DNA of 64,000 nucleotides from JACVRW01 sp963734025 (GCA_963734025.1 CAVTFR010000005.1:62001-126000); one strand, 5' to 3'. Counted from the stretch's first letter, positions 26,904 through 35,080 are shown. A program made the numbers and translations. Notes: a model not told the origin generated them from the sequence alone.

Positions 26904-27272
26904 CTACCGGTCTTCCAGCAAGAAGAACTCGAAGCCGATGTCCGGGTCCAAGGTCAACTGGCTGTGATAGGTCAGCACGCGCCGGCCGGTGGCCTCCTCG
27001 ACCACCCTGATGAACGAGTCGGCCATCGCCTCCTGGAATCTGAGCCGCACCCGCCGGACCAGGTCGGGGTCCTTCGGCGCGAGCGTCCGCTCGACCGTCG
27101 TCATCGTTTCCTTCAGCACACACACCACATAGCGATCGCCGAGCAGGTAGGACTTGGCGCGATTGGGTCCACGGCCGTAGTAGTCCGCGAACAGGCCGAC
27201 AATGCCGTTCGTGACAGCGGCCATCTCCTCCCCTGCGCCCGTGCCGACCGCGGACTCCTGGACAGGATCCAC
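26904..27272 (-). CDS. DUF2294 domain-containing protein
   Basis: 122 residues. Family features are NGIVGLFADYYGRGPNRAKSYL, then DRYVVCVLKETMTTVERTL, and the C-terminal TGRRVLTYHSQLTLDPDIGF. DUF2294 proteins are small, cytoplasmic and linked in the literature to membrane-associated ion transport in a few cases only; the role is unknown. It is transcribed with the zinc-ribbon gene just upstream in the same direction (27277). Start is GTG at 27272 or the inner ATG (MAAVTNG). Confidence 0.85.
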   Translation of the reverse strand: MDPVQESAVGTGAGEEMAAVTNGIVGLFADYYGRGPNRAKSYLLGDRYVVCVLKETMTTVERTLAPKDPDLVRRVRLRFQEAMADSFIRVVEEATGRRVLTYHSQLTLDPDIGFEFFLLEDR

Positions 27273-27276
27273 GGAA

Positions 27277-27462
27277 CTATCTTCGCATCCGCGGCTGAGC
27301 GGGCTTCCCGGACTCCTTGTCGAGCAGTCGCGGCGGCAGCGCCGAGCGGAACAGCCTGCTCACCTTTCCCAGCTTCGCGCGGCAGCGCGGACACTCCTCG
27401 CTGGTGAACGCAGGCCCCGGGCTGTAGACCGTCAGCCGGCAACTCGGGCAGTTCAGGTACAC
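27277..27462 (-). CDS. Small zinc-ribbon protein (61 aa)
   Basis: Starts at a GTG (27462) preceded by GAGGAGG with a good spacing, which sets the start inside a longer open frame. Two CxxC pairs are visible: LNCPSCRL and EECPRCRAK, forming a rubredoxin-like or zinc-ribbon knuckle in the first 32 residues. The rest is basic and Pro/Arg rich. Probably a DNA-, RNA- or protein-binding accessory factor. It is followed by DUF2294 after four bases. Confidence 0.75.
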   Translation of the reverse strand: MYLNCPSCRLTVYSPGPAFTSEECPRCRAKLGKVSRLFRSALPPRLLDKESGKPAQPRMRR

Positions 27463-27618
27463 CGTTGACCTCCTCCTCGCAGTCGCAATCGCGCCCGCGA
27501 GGTCCGTCCTCCCGCCAGTCTCCTGGCGAGCGAGCGTCCCGCTTCGTTCGGGCCCGGCGGAGGGTACCCACCCGGGCATACGGCGTCAACGTACGGGTTA
27601 CGCGAAAGCCATAACCTG

Positions 27619-28041
27619 TCACCCTCGCCGTCGCGGCGCCGGCCGGTCGAACGGCGCGTAGCGGTGGTGGAGCATGAGCGCGTTGCCCTCCGGATCACTG
27701 AAGTTCGCGATGTGGCAGACGCCGCTGTCGATCGTCTCGCCGTGGAAGGTGACGCCGCGCGACTCGAGCTCCGCCCGCGCCACGGCGACGTCCGCGACCT
27801 GCAGGGCCACCGGCACCGCGTTCGGGCTGAACTCGATCCCGAGCGCCTCCGTCCCGATCACCGCGATGGTCATGTTGGCCGTCTCGAACTCGGCGCCCGC
27901 CGGCGGCTCGTCGCCGCGCTGCCAGAGGCTCGAGCGCTCGAGCCCGAGCGCCTCGCCGTAGAAGTCGAGCGCGCGCTCGAAGTCCGCGCTGGGCACGCAC
28001 ACGAAGTCCACCCCGGTCACGATCGTCGCACCGCTGCTCAT
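27619..28041 (-). CDS. VOC/glyoxalase superfamily protein
   Basis: 140-residue single VOC-domain protein. It starts GATIVTGVDFVCVPSADFERALDFYGEALGL, with the metal-ligand region LEFSP-like strand GIEFSPN in the middle and the conserved NFSDPEGNALMLHHRYA at the end, which supplies a Glu/His metal site. It could be a ring-cleaving, isomerising or antibiotic-modifying enzyme. Its start overlaps the stop of the SRPBCC gene (ATGA), and the order ArsR, SRPBCC, VOC is a common small operon for stress or xenobiotic handling. Confidence 0.85.
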   Translation of the reverse strand: MSSGATIVTGVDFVCVPSADFERALDFYGEALGLERSSLWQRGDEPPAGAEFETANMTIAVIGTEALGIEFSPNAVPVALQVADVAVARAELESRGVTFHGETIDSGVCHIANFSDPEGNALMLHHRYAPFDRPAPRRRG

Positions 28042-28496
28042 CGCGAGCCTCCCTCGACGAGCCCTGCGAGCCGGCCGACCGATGCCTCGACCCCGCCCTC
28101 GGCCTGCCGGGCCATCTCGGCGCTCGTTTGGATGCTGCTCCGCAGCACCAGCTCGGTGCGGCCGTCGCCCAAGTCGCTGAGGAGGACCTCGGTGACGGCT
28201 CCGTCGTGCCAGTTGCCCTGTGAGGGCTCGTCCATCACGAGCCGCTCCGGCGGGACGATCTCCCGGTATACGGCGACGACCGGCATCCGCTCCCCGTCGA
28301 CGGAGACAGAGGTCAGGCTGAACTCGCCCCCCGGCCTGACATCCATCGTGACGCCGGCGGGATCGGTGGACCAGCCGGGCGGCCCCCACCAGCGAACGAG
28401 CCGGTCGGGCTCGGTGAAAGCCCTCCACACGAGCTCCCGCGGAGCCTCCAGCACTCGTGTGACGGTGATCTCCTGCGCCACTACGGCGTCACTCAT
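28038..28496 (-). CDS. SRPBCC/AHSA1 domain protein
   Basis: 152-residue Bet v1-like (AHSA1) domain protein with a hydrophobic ligand cavity. It shows VTRVLEAPRELVWRAFTEPDRL, then RWWGPPGWS, and the last helix ASVGRLAGLVEGG. It overlaps the upstream ArsR stop by eight bases, and the downstream VOC start by four. ArsR-type regulators encoded with AHSA1 proteins are widespread, usually with unknown ligands. Start ATG at 28496. Confidence 0.86.
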   Translation of the reverse strand: MSDAVVAQEITVTRVLEAPRELVWRAFTEPDRLVRWWGPPGWSTDPAGVTMDVRPGGEFSLTSVSVDGERMPVVAVYREIVPPERLVMDEPSQGNWHDGAVTEVLLSDLGDGRTELVLRSSIQTSAEMARQAEGGVEASVGRLAGLVEGGSR

Positions 28497-28827
28497 CTCC
28501 TGATCCCTTCTGGATCTCCCGCAGGTGGTCCGCGAGCCGGTCGATGCTGCCCTCCCAGAAGGCGCGGTAGCCGGCCAGCCAGTCGGACGCCTCCTTGAGC
28601 GCGTCGCCCTGGAGGCGCGACGGGCGCAGCTGGGCGCTCCGGCCACGGCTGATGAGGCCGGCGCGCTCGAGCACCTTGAGGTGCTTGGAGACCGCCTGCA
28701 CCGTGATCGGGAACGGCTCGGCGAGCTCGCCCACGGTGGCCTCGCCCTCGGACAGCCGGGCCAGGATGGCCCTGCGTGTGGGGTCCGCGAGCGCCGAGAA
28801 GGTGCTGCTGAGCTGATCGACGGGCAC
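28489..28827 (-). CDS. ArsR-family (SRPBCC-associated) transcriptional regulator
   Basis: 112-residue winged helix regulator. The HTH core is LADPTRRAILARLSEGEATV and GELAEPFPITVQAVSKHLKVL; the wing follows. No clear metal-binding Cys pairs, so it is probably a metal-independent ArsR/HTH_20 type. It lacks a long C-terminal domain, which ends in REIQKGSGDE. It most likely autoregulates the ArsR-SRPBCC-VOC operon through a site just upstream. The start codon at 28827 has AGGTGA upstream. Confidence 0.9.
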   Translation of the reverse strand: MPVDQLSSTFSALADPTRRAILARLSEGEATVGELAEPFPITVQAVSKHLKVLERAGLISRGRSAQLRPSRLQGDALKEASDWLAGYRAFWEGSIDRLADHLREIQKGSGDE

Positions 28828-28844
28828 GCTGTTTTCACCTGCTT

Positions 28845-28856
28845 GGTTGCTAAACC
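28845..28856. promoter_or_regulatory. Candidate ArsR operator
   Basis: The sequence GGTTGCTAAACC, with GGTT/AACC arms four bases apart, lies 18-29 bases upstream of the ArsR start. A related GGTTTAGCGACAACC occurs near 28908, in the same intergenic gap. ArsR family sites are often short A/T-poor inverted repeats close to the start. Assignment is by position and symmetry only. Confidence 0.35.
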
Positions 28857-29064
28857 GACTAGTTGAAGATATCAGGGTTCGCCTCCGGCTCCCGCCGACT
28901 GAGTGGGTTTAGCGACAACCGCCGATGGAAACACTCCTTCTAGGTCAGGCGTGGGTTGTAGGGGGCTCTCGCAGGGCCAACAGGGTCAGAAGGGGGACGA
29001 CGCGCGAACGTCGCAAGCGGTTGCGCTCCGGACCTCACGTCAATCGAGACGGAGGTTCCGAGTC
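28857..29064. other. Gap between divergent ArsR and sigma-factor genes
   Basis: Apart from the candidate operator, the 237-base gap 28828-29064 holds a second GGTTTAGC-like element near 28908 and a clean GGAGG ribosome site at 29051-29055, nine bases before the ATG at 29065. I see no ORF or strong hairpin. A sigma-factor promoter probably lies here, but I cannot place it. Confidence 0.45.
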
Positions 29065-29877
29065 ATGACCGCAGTTGCGCTCGCGCCAGCGAGACCAGTA
29101 CCCATCCCTCCACGGCGACGCTCGTGCAACAAGGCACAGGAGCGCGAGACCGAGCGACAGCTGCTCGTGCGCTATCACCTCGAGGGCGACCTCGCAGCAC
29201 GCGAGGATCTCGTCGAGCGCTTCCTGCCGCTCGCGCGCGACCTCGCGATGCGCTACTCGTACACCGACGAGCCGCTCGACGACCTGCTCCAGGTCGCCTC
29301 GCTCGGCTTGATCAAGGCGATCGACCGCTTCGAGCCGGGCCGCGGCACGAAGTTCACGAGCTACGCCGCCCCGACGATCCTCGGGGAGCTCAAGCGCCAT
29401 TTCCGTGACAAGGGCTGGTCGCTGCACGTTCCGCGCGACCTGCAGGAGCGCACGCTCGCGGTGAGCCGCGAGACGGAGTCCCTGTCGAAGAAGCTCGGCC
29501 GCTCGCCGAAGGTCCGCGAGGTGGCAGACGCGCTCGGCTGCAGCGCCGAGGCCGTGTTGGAGGCGCAGGAGGCGGCGGCGAGCTACGAGGCGGCGTCGCT
29601 CGACGCGCCTGCAGCCCGCGACGATGACGAGTCGGCCTCGCTCGTCGACATGCTCGGTGACGAGGACGGGGCATATGACCTCGTCGAGGACCGTCAGGCG
29701 ATCGCCAGCACCTGGAGGGCGCTACCCGAGGTGGAGCGCCGGGTGCTCGAGCTGCGCTTCCTGCACGACCTGACGCAGCGGGAGATCGGCGACCGCATCG
29801 GCTACTCCCAGATGCACGTGTCGCGCCTGCTGAGGCGCGCGCTCACGCGTCTCGAGACGGCCGCAGCCGCCGCTTGA
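29065..29877 (+). CDS. RNA polymerase sigma factor, SigB/SigF/SigG family
   Basis: 270-residue alternative sigma-70 factor. Region 2 is seen in RFLPLARDLAMRYSYTDEPL and DDLLQVASLGLIKAIDRFEP followed by GRGTKFTSYAAPTILGELKRHF; region 3 has VPRDLQERTLAVSRE; region 4 is LPEVERRVLELRFLHDLTQREIGDRIGYSQMHVSRLL. The region 2.3-2.4 pattern GTKFTSYA and the RHFRDKGW motif are typical of the stress-type SigB/SigF group. No anti-sigma gene is adjacent. The ATG at 29065 has a good Shine-Dalgarno, so the longer 54-residue upstream extension is rejected. Confidence 0.92.
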   Translation: MTAVALAPARPVPIPPRRRSCNKAQERETERQLLVRYHLEGDLAAREDLVERFLPLARDLAMRYSYTDEPLDDLLQVASLGLIKAIDRFEPGRGTKFTSYAAPTILGELKRHFRDKGWSLHVPRDLQERTLAVSRETESLSKKLGRSPKVREVADALGCSAEAVLEAQEAAASYEAASLDAPAARDDDESASLVDMLGDEDGAYDLVEDRQAIASTWRALPEVERRVLELRFLHDLTQREIGDRIGYSQMHVSRLLRRALTRLETAAAAA

Positions 29878-30583
29878 GCGAGCGGGCGTTCTCGACGGCG
29901 AAGCCCTCCCAGTCGTTGTTGAAGTAGACGAAGACCTCGGCTCGGCGGCGCCACTGGGCGATCCGCCGGGCCCATTCGTCCAGCTCGGTCTCCGAGTAGT
30001 TGCCGCGTCGCCCGCGGCGGCCGTGGTGGAGGCGCACGAGCGTCCAGTCCGTGGTGAGCTCGCGCGCCTGGAAGCGCCACTTGGGATGGTCGCCGATCAC
30101 GAGCGCCGCGCCCGCCGAGCGCAGCAGCTCGTACACCCGCGGCGTGAACCAGCTCTCGTGGCGGAACTCGAAGCAGTGCCTGCCCTCTGGCAGGATCCAG
30201 AGCAGCTGCTCGAGGACGTCGTCGTCCCGGCGAAACGTGGCCGGCAGCTGCCAGACGACGGGGCCGAGTTTCCCCGGCTCGACGAGCGGCTGGATGCGCT
30301 CGTAGTAGCGGGCGATGCCCTCCCCCACGTCACGCAGGCGCCGGACGTGCGTCAGGTAGCGGCTCGCCTTGACGGCGAACAGGAAATCCGGCGGCGTGTC
30401 CCGCACCCAGCGAGCCACGGCGTCGCGTGACGCGAGCCTGTAGAAGGTCGAGTTGACCTCGACCGTGTCGAAGATCTCCGCGTAGCGCGCAAGCCAGCGC
30501 TGCTTCCCGAGCCCCTCCGGGTACAGGCGGCCGCGCCAGTCGTCGTAGTTCCAACCCGAGCAGCCGATCCGAACCGGCCGCAT
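29843..30583 (-). CDS. DUF72 domain-containing protein
   Basis: 246-residue DUF72 protein. The N-terminus has VRIGCSGWNYDDWRGRLYPEG and the family motif FDTVEVNSTFYRL; the middle carries FLFAVKASRYLTH and then GPVVWQLP; the end has FVYFNNDWEGFAVENA. DUF72 has a TIM-barrel fold with no firmly established activity. The 3' end overlaps the sigma-factor gene by 35 bases, tail to tail. Confidence 0.92.
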   Translation of the reverse strand: MRPVRIGCSGWNYDDWRGRLYPEGLGKQRWLARYAEIFDTVEVNSTFYRLASRDAVARWVRDTPPDFLFAVKASRYLTHVRRLRDVGEGIARYYERIQPLVEPGKLGPVVWQLPATFRRDDDVLEQLLWILPEGRHCFEFRHESWFTPRVYELLRSAGAALVIGDHPKWRFQARELTTDWTLVRLHHGRRGRRGNYSETELDEWARRIAQWRRRAEVFVYFNNDWEGFAVENARSLKRRLRPSRDA

Positions 30584-30587
30584 TGCG

Positions 30588-31532
30588 CTAGGGGCGGGGC
30601 AAGCGGCTCGAGTCGACCACCTCGAATGCCCTGCCCGGGACGCGGTGCAGCGCGTGCAGGTCGTCGTTGTCCCAGCCGCTGTTGGGCGCGCCGCTCACGA
30701 ACCACGGCGAGCCGTTGTCGGCGAGGATCATGCCGTAGCGCTTCAGTGCCCTGAGGACGATGCGCGACTGGCGCGGGAAACCGGAGATGTCGAAGCCGCG
30801 CCGGAGCCGCAGGCGCTGCCCCATCGCCGGCAGGTTCGGGTCGGTCAGGTCCGAGGCGAAGTGACGAGCCGGGTAGACGAAAGCCCGCCGGGTGCGCGAG
30901 GCCGTGAAGCGCAGAGCGTGGTCGATGCGCCCGCGGCGCACCTCGTCATATCGGGCGAGCCCCGGCAGGATCGGCAAGCCGGCGGCGTCGGCCGAGGTCC
31001 AGCCGCGCGGGCGCATCCGGTTCGAGCGCAGGTTCCAGATCGCACCCGAGCCGGCGCGCCAGGCGCCGTCCTGCGGATAGGCGGCAAACAGCTCGAACAG
31101 GCGGCAGCGCGAGCGGTCGACGACGATCACGTGGCGGTCGCCGTCCGCGCCGGGGCCCCCTTCGATCGGCACCTGCCGCGGCAGCGGGTAGCGGCGGCCG
31201 TCCGACTCCGAGGCGTACTCGAACCGGACCGGCACGCTGCGCTGGCCGCGGCCGACGGTCGCGAAGGGGATGCCGATCGGCCCGCCGTCCCAGACGCCGG
31301 AGCCGAAATCGGCGTGGACGTGGTCGTCCAGCCCTATCGAGCGAACGATGGCGTCGGAATTCGGGTGCCGAGGCAGGCGGTCGACCCGGAGGTTCCAGTG
31401 GTTGTCGGCCGGGAAGATGGGACAGTTCGGTGCTGTGGGCAGGGGGCGGGCGTTGGATCCCCCGGGGCTGATCAGCACCGCAACGCAAACGACGGCGGTC
31501 AGGGCAAGCACGACCGCGGCCGCGCGGATCAT
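30588..31532 (-). CDS. Secreted protein of unknown function (314 aa)
   Basis: No named family recognised, though the wording is typical of secreted actinobacterial proteins. An N-terminal signal (about residues 4-26) precedes NCPIFPADNHWNLRVDRLP and RHPNSDAIVRSIGLD, a WDGGPIGIPFATVG block, and HVIVVDRSRCRLFELFAAYP. The mature part holds WRAGSGAIWNLRSNRMRPRGW and ends with NNDDLHALHRVPG, a pattern shared among extracellular hydrolase-like proteins. Two cysteines could pair. The start is taken at ATG 31532; a TTG at 31559 is an alternative. Confidence 0.7.
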   Translation of the reverse strand: MIRAAAVVLALTAVVCVAVLISPGGSNARPLPTAPNCPIFPADNHWNLRVDRLPRHPNSDAIVRSIGLDDHVHADFGSGVWDGGPIGIPFATVGRGQRSVPVRFEYASESDGRRYPLPRQVPIEGGPGADGDRHVIVVDRSRCRLFELFAAYPQDGAWRAGSGAIWNLRSNRMRPRGWTSADAAGLPILPGLARYDEVRRGRIDHALRFTASRTRRAFVYPARHFASDLTDPNLPAMGQRLRLRRGFDISGFPRQSRIVLRALKRYGMILADNGSPWFVSGAPNSGWDNDDLHALHRVPGRAFEVVDSSRLPRP

Positions 31533-31580
31533 CCGCGCTACGTTGCCGTTAATAGTCAACGGAAACGTAGATCGGATGGC

Positions 31581-31997
31581 TCAAGTGGACGCGCTGAAGC
31601 GGCTCGTCTCGCCCTCCGGCAGCTTGCCGTCGCGGCCGACGTAGCCGCCCTTGCCGCCGGCGATGAGGTAGAGCGCCGGCTGGTCGCCGATCGACTTGAT
31701 CTTCCGGATCGTCGCCGCGTCGACCCGTGCCAGGCCGCCCGGGCCGAGCTCGTGGACGTCGTCGTCGCCGAAGGTCATCTCGATGCGGCCGCGGTGCACG
31801 AAGTAGAGCTCCTCCTGCACCTCGTGGTAGTGGCGGCCCGTCTCGTGGCCGGCGGGCAGCTCGATCGCGTTGACGCCGAAGGCCGTCACCCCGAGCGCGC
31901 GCCGCACCTTCCGAAAGCCGGGGCCGTCGGCCAGCGCGTCGACGTTCGCGACCGCGTAGCCGTCGCCCTCCACCACCTCGTGCACCGGTTCGGTCAT
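31581..31997 (-). CDS. Cupin domain-containing protein
   Basis: 138-residue single-cupin protein. Motif 1 reads GRHYHEVQEELYFVHRG and motif 2 contains PGGLARVDAATIRKI. The His/Glu metal ligands of motif 1 are intact (HYH, then E), while motif 2 lacks the usual His, so the site may be incomplete. Role unknown: small-molecule binding or an isomerase-type activity. The start ATG at 31997 is preferred over an upstream in-frame start, which lacks a ribosome site. Confidence 0.85.
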   Translation of the reverse strand: MTEPVHEVVEGDGYAVANVDALADGPGFRKVRRALGVTAFGVNAIELPAGHETGRHYHEVQEELYFVHRGRIEMTFGDDDVHELGPGGLARVDAATIRKIKSIGDQPALYLIAGGKGGYVGRDGKLPEGETSRFSAST

Positions 31998-32025
31998 GGC
32001 GCGGAGCGTATCCGCGCCGGTTTCG

Positions 32026-32802
32026 TCAGGCAACTTGCTCCGCGCTGCGCACGCCGCCGCGCGCCCAGACGACCGTCACGCAGACGAGCAGCAGCATGAC
32101 GAGGAAGGCCGGCAGCACCTCGGTGGGGTCGCCGGTCAGGAAGCCGCGGATCGACTCCATCACGAGCGTGATCGGGTTGACCGTGGCGGCCGCCTTGACC
32201 CAGCCGGTCAACAGGTCGAAGGGAACCCAGACCGGGGCCAGGAAGAGGATCAGGAAGGCAGGCATCTGGATGAGCGGCCCCGCCTGCATCGTCCGCAGCC
32301 GCATGGCCACACCCGTGCCGAACAACATCGCCGCCGCGTTCACGAGCAGGGCGAGCGTGAGGAGGCCCAGGATGTCGACGACTCCGCCGCTGATCTCGAG
32401 CCCGCTGAGCAGCGCAACCACCGTGATGAGCGCGATCGTGAACAGGGCGCGAACGAGCGCGGCGAGCCAGTAGCCGGCCACGATGCCGTTGCGGTTCGAG
32501 GCCGCGAGCATCACCCGGCGCGCGAAGCCCGACTCGAAGTCGCGCGCCACGGCGAAGCCGGTGAAGACGCCGCCGAAGGTCGACGCCTGAAGCAGGACGA
32601 AGCCGTACACGAAGGTCGTGTAGCCGGCTGCGAAGTCGAAGCCGGGGATCGATTGCACGCGCGAGAGCCCGCCCGCGAAGGCGGTGAAGAAAAACAGCGG
32701 GAACAGCAGCGCCGGCACGATGAGCACGGGGTTCGTGAAGAAGTTGTGCGCGTTGCGCCAGGCGACTGCGCGGGCGACGGACCAGAAGCTGCTGTTGCTC
32801 AC
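32026..32802 (-). CDS. ABC-2 type transporter permease (second)
   Basis: 258-residue permease with six spans. N-terminal ARAVAWRNAHNFFTNPVLIV precedes the first span; the DFESGFARRVMLAASNRNG loop and the membrane segments AAAMLFGTGVAMRLRTMQAG and VNPITLVMESIRG are typical of DrrB-like drug and lipid exporters. Start GTG 32802 overlaps the stop of the previous permease gene by four bases. It is the third gene of an operon of one ATPase and two permeases. Confidence 0.9.
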   Translation of the reverse strand: MSNSSFWSVARAVAWRNAHNFFTNPVLIVPALLFPLFFFTAFAGGLSRVQSIPGFDFAAGYTTFVYGFVLLQASTFGGVFTGFAVARDFESGFARRVMLAASNRNGIVAGYWLAALVRALFTIALITVVALLSGLEISGGVVDILGLLTLALLVNAAAMLFGTGVAMRLRTMQAGPLIQMPAFLILFLAPVWVPFDLLTGWVKAAATVNPITLVMESIRGFLTGDPTEVLPAFLVMLLLVCVTVVWARGGVRSAEQVA

Positions 32803-33572
32803 GTGCGCACCATCCGCGTCCGCAGCGCCGAGGAGGCCGCCGCGAGCGCGATCACGGCGATGCCGCCGGCGCAGGCGAAGCCGAGCGCCAGCGCCTCGGG
32901 GTCCCATCCCTCGATCATGATCGAGCGGATGCACTCGAGCATGTAGGAGACGGGGTTCCAGTCGGCGACCGTCCGGAACCAGTCGGTCTCGATCAGGTTG
33001 CGCGGGAGCGACATCGAGGACAGGAAGAGAGCGGCGAAGAAGAGCGGGAAGACGCCCTGGACCGCCTCGCCGTTGCCCGAGCGCAGCGCGACGAAGGCGC
33101 CGATGCAGCCGAAGCCCAGGGAGATGAGCAGCGAGAAGGCGACGATCACGAGCGCGCCGGCCACGCCCGCCGCGATGCCCGCGCCGAAGACGACTCCGAC
33201 GATCAGGAAGGTGACCGCCTGGATCGTCCCCAGTCCGACGATTCCGGCGAGCTGGCCGAGCATCAGGGCGACCCGCCGCAGCGGCGTGAGGGCGAGCCGG
33301 TTCATGAAGCCGGACTCGATGTCGCTGGCGACGTTGGTGCCCGCGCTCATCGCGGAGAAGAGCGCGCCCTGGACGAAGGTGATCGCCAGCGCGAACTGGA
33401 GGTAGGAGTCGGTCGGGAAGCCGGGCAGGCGCGTGGCGGACTCGAGCCCGCTCGAGTTGATCGAGAGCAGGATCAGCGGGAACAGGACCGACGGGAACAC
33501 CATCGCCGGCTGGCGCAGCGTGCGGACCACCGAGCGGCGGGCGAGGGCGCCGACCTGGGCGAGCAGGCTCAC
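32799..33572 (-). CDS. ABC-2 type transporter permease (first)
   Basis: 257-residue permease and paralogue of its neighbour. It has ARRSVVRTLRQPAMVFPSVLF at the N-terminus, the DIESGFMNRLALTPLRRVALM loop and the motif VADWNPVSYMLECIRS. Together with the adjacent permease it likely forms a heterodimeric channel. The GTG start at 33572 overlaps the ATPase stop (GTGA at 33569-33572); the three genes are therefore translated as one unit. Confidence 0.9.
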   Translation of the reverse strand: MSLLAQVGALARRSVVRTLRQPAMVFPSVLFPLILLSINSSGLESATRLPGFPTDSYLQFALAITFVQGALFSAMSAGTNVASDIESGFMNRLALTPLRRVALMLGQLAGIVGLGTIQAVTFLIVGVVFGAGIAAGVAGALVIVAFSLLISLGFGCIGAFVALRSGNGEAVQGVFPLFFAALFLSSMSLPRNLIETDWFRTVADWNPVSYMLECIRSIMIEGWDPEALALGFACAGGIAVIALAAASSALRTRMVRT

Positions 33573-34555
33573 GCCGCGACGGGCTCCTGCTCCTCGCCGG
33601 CCTCCTCGGCGGCGCCCTCGAGGGAGCGCCCCGTCTTGGCGAGGAAGACGTCGTCGAGCGTCGGGGCGTGGAGCTGGAGGTCCTGGATCTTGATCTGGTC
33701 GCGGTCGAGCGCGCGCACGATGTCCGCGAGCTGGGCGTCGCCGCCCGCGAGCCGCACCGAGGCACCCTTGGTCGAGCCGGCGACGGACTCGCCGAAGCGG
33801 GCGAGCACCGCCTTCATGTGCTCGAGCTGCTCGGGCTCGGCCGGGATCGCCTCGACGCTCGGCCTCCCGATCTCGGCCTTCAGGGCCTCGGGAGTGCCCT
33901 CGGCGACGATCCGCCCGTTGTCGATGATGCCGACGCGGTCCGCCAGCACGTCGGCCTCTTCGAGGTACTGCGTGGTGAGGAAGACGGTCACGCCGCGATC
34001 TGCCGCGAGCCGCTGCACCTCCGCCCACAGTGCCGTGCGGCTCTGCGGGTCGAGCCCCGTCGTGGGCTCGTCGAGGAACAGGATGCGGGGCCGGTGGACG
34101 AGCGCGAGGGCCAGATCGAGGCGCCGCTTCATGCCGCCGGAGTACCCGCCCACGCGACGGTCGGCGGCCTCCGTCAACCCGACGCGCGCGAGCAGCGTCT
34201 GCGAGCGCTTGCGTGCATCCTCGCCGCCCATGCCGTGCATCGCCGTCTGCAGCTTCATGTGCTCGCGGCCCGTCAGGAACGGGTCCAGTGCGGCCTCCTG
34301 AAGCGCCGCGCCGATCGCGGCGCGGACGGCGGGGCCCTCGTGCTCCACGTCGTGCCCGCCCACGCGCGCCGTGCCCGCGGTCGGCGGCAGCAGCGTGGTG
34401 AGCATGTGCACCGTCGTCGATTTCCCCGCGCCGTTCGGGCCCAGGAATCCGTAGACCTCGCCCGTCTCCACCCGCAGGTCGATGCCGTCGACCGCGCGCG
34501 GGCCCTTCTTGAACTCCCGTACGAGGCCGTGCGCCTCGATCGCACCTTCGGTCAT
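33569..34555 (-). CDS. Daunorubicin-resistance type (DrrA) ABC ATPase
   Basis: 328-residue ATPase of a multidrug/lipid exporter. Walker A is GPNGAGKST at about residue 38, the signature SGGMKRRLDLALALV, and Walker B ILFLDEPTTGLDPQSR. A DrrA-type C-terminal domain of about 110 residues follows, ending with VFLAKTGRSLEGAAEEAGEE. The ATG at 34555 is used; an in-frame upstream start at 34591 would read through the operator. It leads the exporter operon, divergent from a MarR regulator, which probably controls it. Confidence 0.92.
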   Translation of the reverse strand: MTEGAIEAHGLVREFKKGPRAVDGIDLRVETGEVYGFLGPNGAGKSTTVHMLTTLLPPTAGTARVGGHDVEHEGPAVRAAIGAALQEAALDPFLTGREHMKLQTAMHGMGGEDARKRSQTLLARVGLTEAADRRVGGYSGGMKRRLDLALALVHRPRILFLDEPTTGLDPQSRTALWAEVQRLAADRGVTVFLTTQYLEEADVLADRVGIIDNGRIVAEGTPEALKAEIGRPSVEAIPAEPEQLEHMKAVLARFGESVAGSTKGASVRLAGGDAQLADIVRALDRDQIKIQDLQLHAPTLDDVFLAKTGRSLEGAAEEAGEEQEPVAA

Positions 34556-34574
34556 CCGCCGCAAGCTAGCGACA

Positions 34575-34611
34575 ATAGTTGAGGGTGTCAATTATCGATT
34601 ACATCAACTAT
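34575..34611. promoter_or_regulatory. MarR-type operator between exporter and regulator
   Basis: ATAGTTGA at 34575-34582 is followed five bases later by TCAATTAT (34588-34595), a 7/8-matched palindrome. A perfect second copy of the right half, TCAACTAT, lies at 34604-34611. The elements fill the 54-base gap between divergent starts and reach into the MarR start codon. Size, symmetry and AT-richness fit MarR dimers. A -10-like TATGAT overlaps at 34609-34614. Confidence 0.65.
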
Positions 34612-35080
34612 GATCGCGCCACTCATGGCGCAGACCCCCGCAGAGGAGGCATGGGCGCTCCTGTGGCGCATCATGCAGGCGAACAAGCCGCGCATGATGG
34701 AGATGGCGCGCGAACTCGACTTCTCCCCGGTGCAGCTGCACTCGCTGCGGCTGCTCGAGCCGGGCGTCGAGACGCCGATGCGCGCGCTCGCGCAGCAGCT
34801 CTTCTGCGACCCGTCGAACGTCACGGGGATCGTCGACCGGCTCGAGGCACGCGGGATGATCGAGCGGCGCAGCTCGGACACCGACCGGCGCGTGAAGATC
34901 ATCCGGCTGACGCCCGAGGGCCAGCAGCTGCGCGCGCAGGTCGTCGAGCGCATGTCTGCGCCGCCGGAGGAGATCGCGGCGCTGCCCGTCGAGTCTCAGC
35001 GCGCGCTGCGCGACGCCCTGCGCGAGGCCGTCGACAGGCTCGAGGCGCAGCGCCCGCTGGCAGGCGTCAGGACTGCTTGA
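34610..35080 (+). CDS. MarR family transcriptional regulator
   Basis: 156-residue MarR winged helix protein. Helices before the HTH are EEAWALLWRIMQANKPRMMEM, and the HTH is TPMRALAQQLFCDPSNVTGIV followed by DRLEARGMIERR with wing SDTDRRVKIIRLTPEG. A lone Cys in the HTH (LFCDPSN) could be a redox sensor, as in OhrR/MarR types, but one residue is weak evidence. The likely start is ATG 34625 (MAQTPAEEAW) rather than ATG 34610, since the first lies inside the operator. Its last 14 bases overlap the opposite YtxH-like gene. Confidence 0.9.
   Translation: MIAPLMAQTPAEEAWALLWRIMQANKPRMMEMARELDFSPVQLHSLRLLEPGVETPMRALAQQLFCDPSNVTGIVDRLEARGMIERRSSDTDRRVKIIRLTPEGQQLRAQVVERMSAPPEEIAALPVESQRALRDALREAVDRLEAQRPLAGVRTA

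Noticed and set aside
28903..29064. N-terminal extension of 54 residues on the SigB/F-type sigma factor
   Set aside because: A GGAGG site sits nine bases before ATG 29065, and the extension has no sigma homology.
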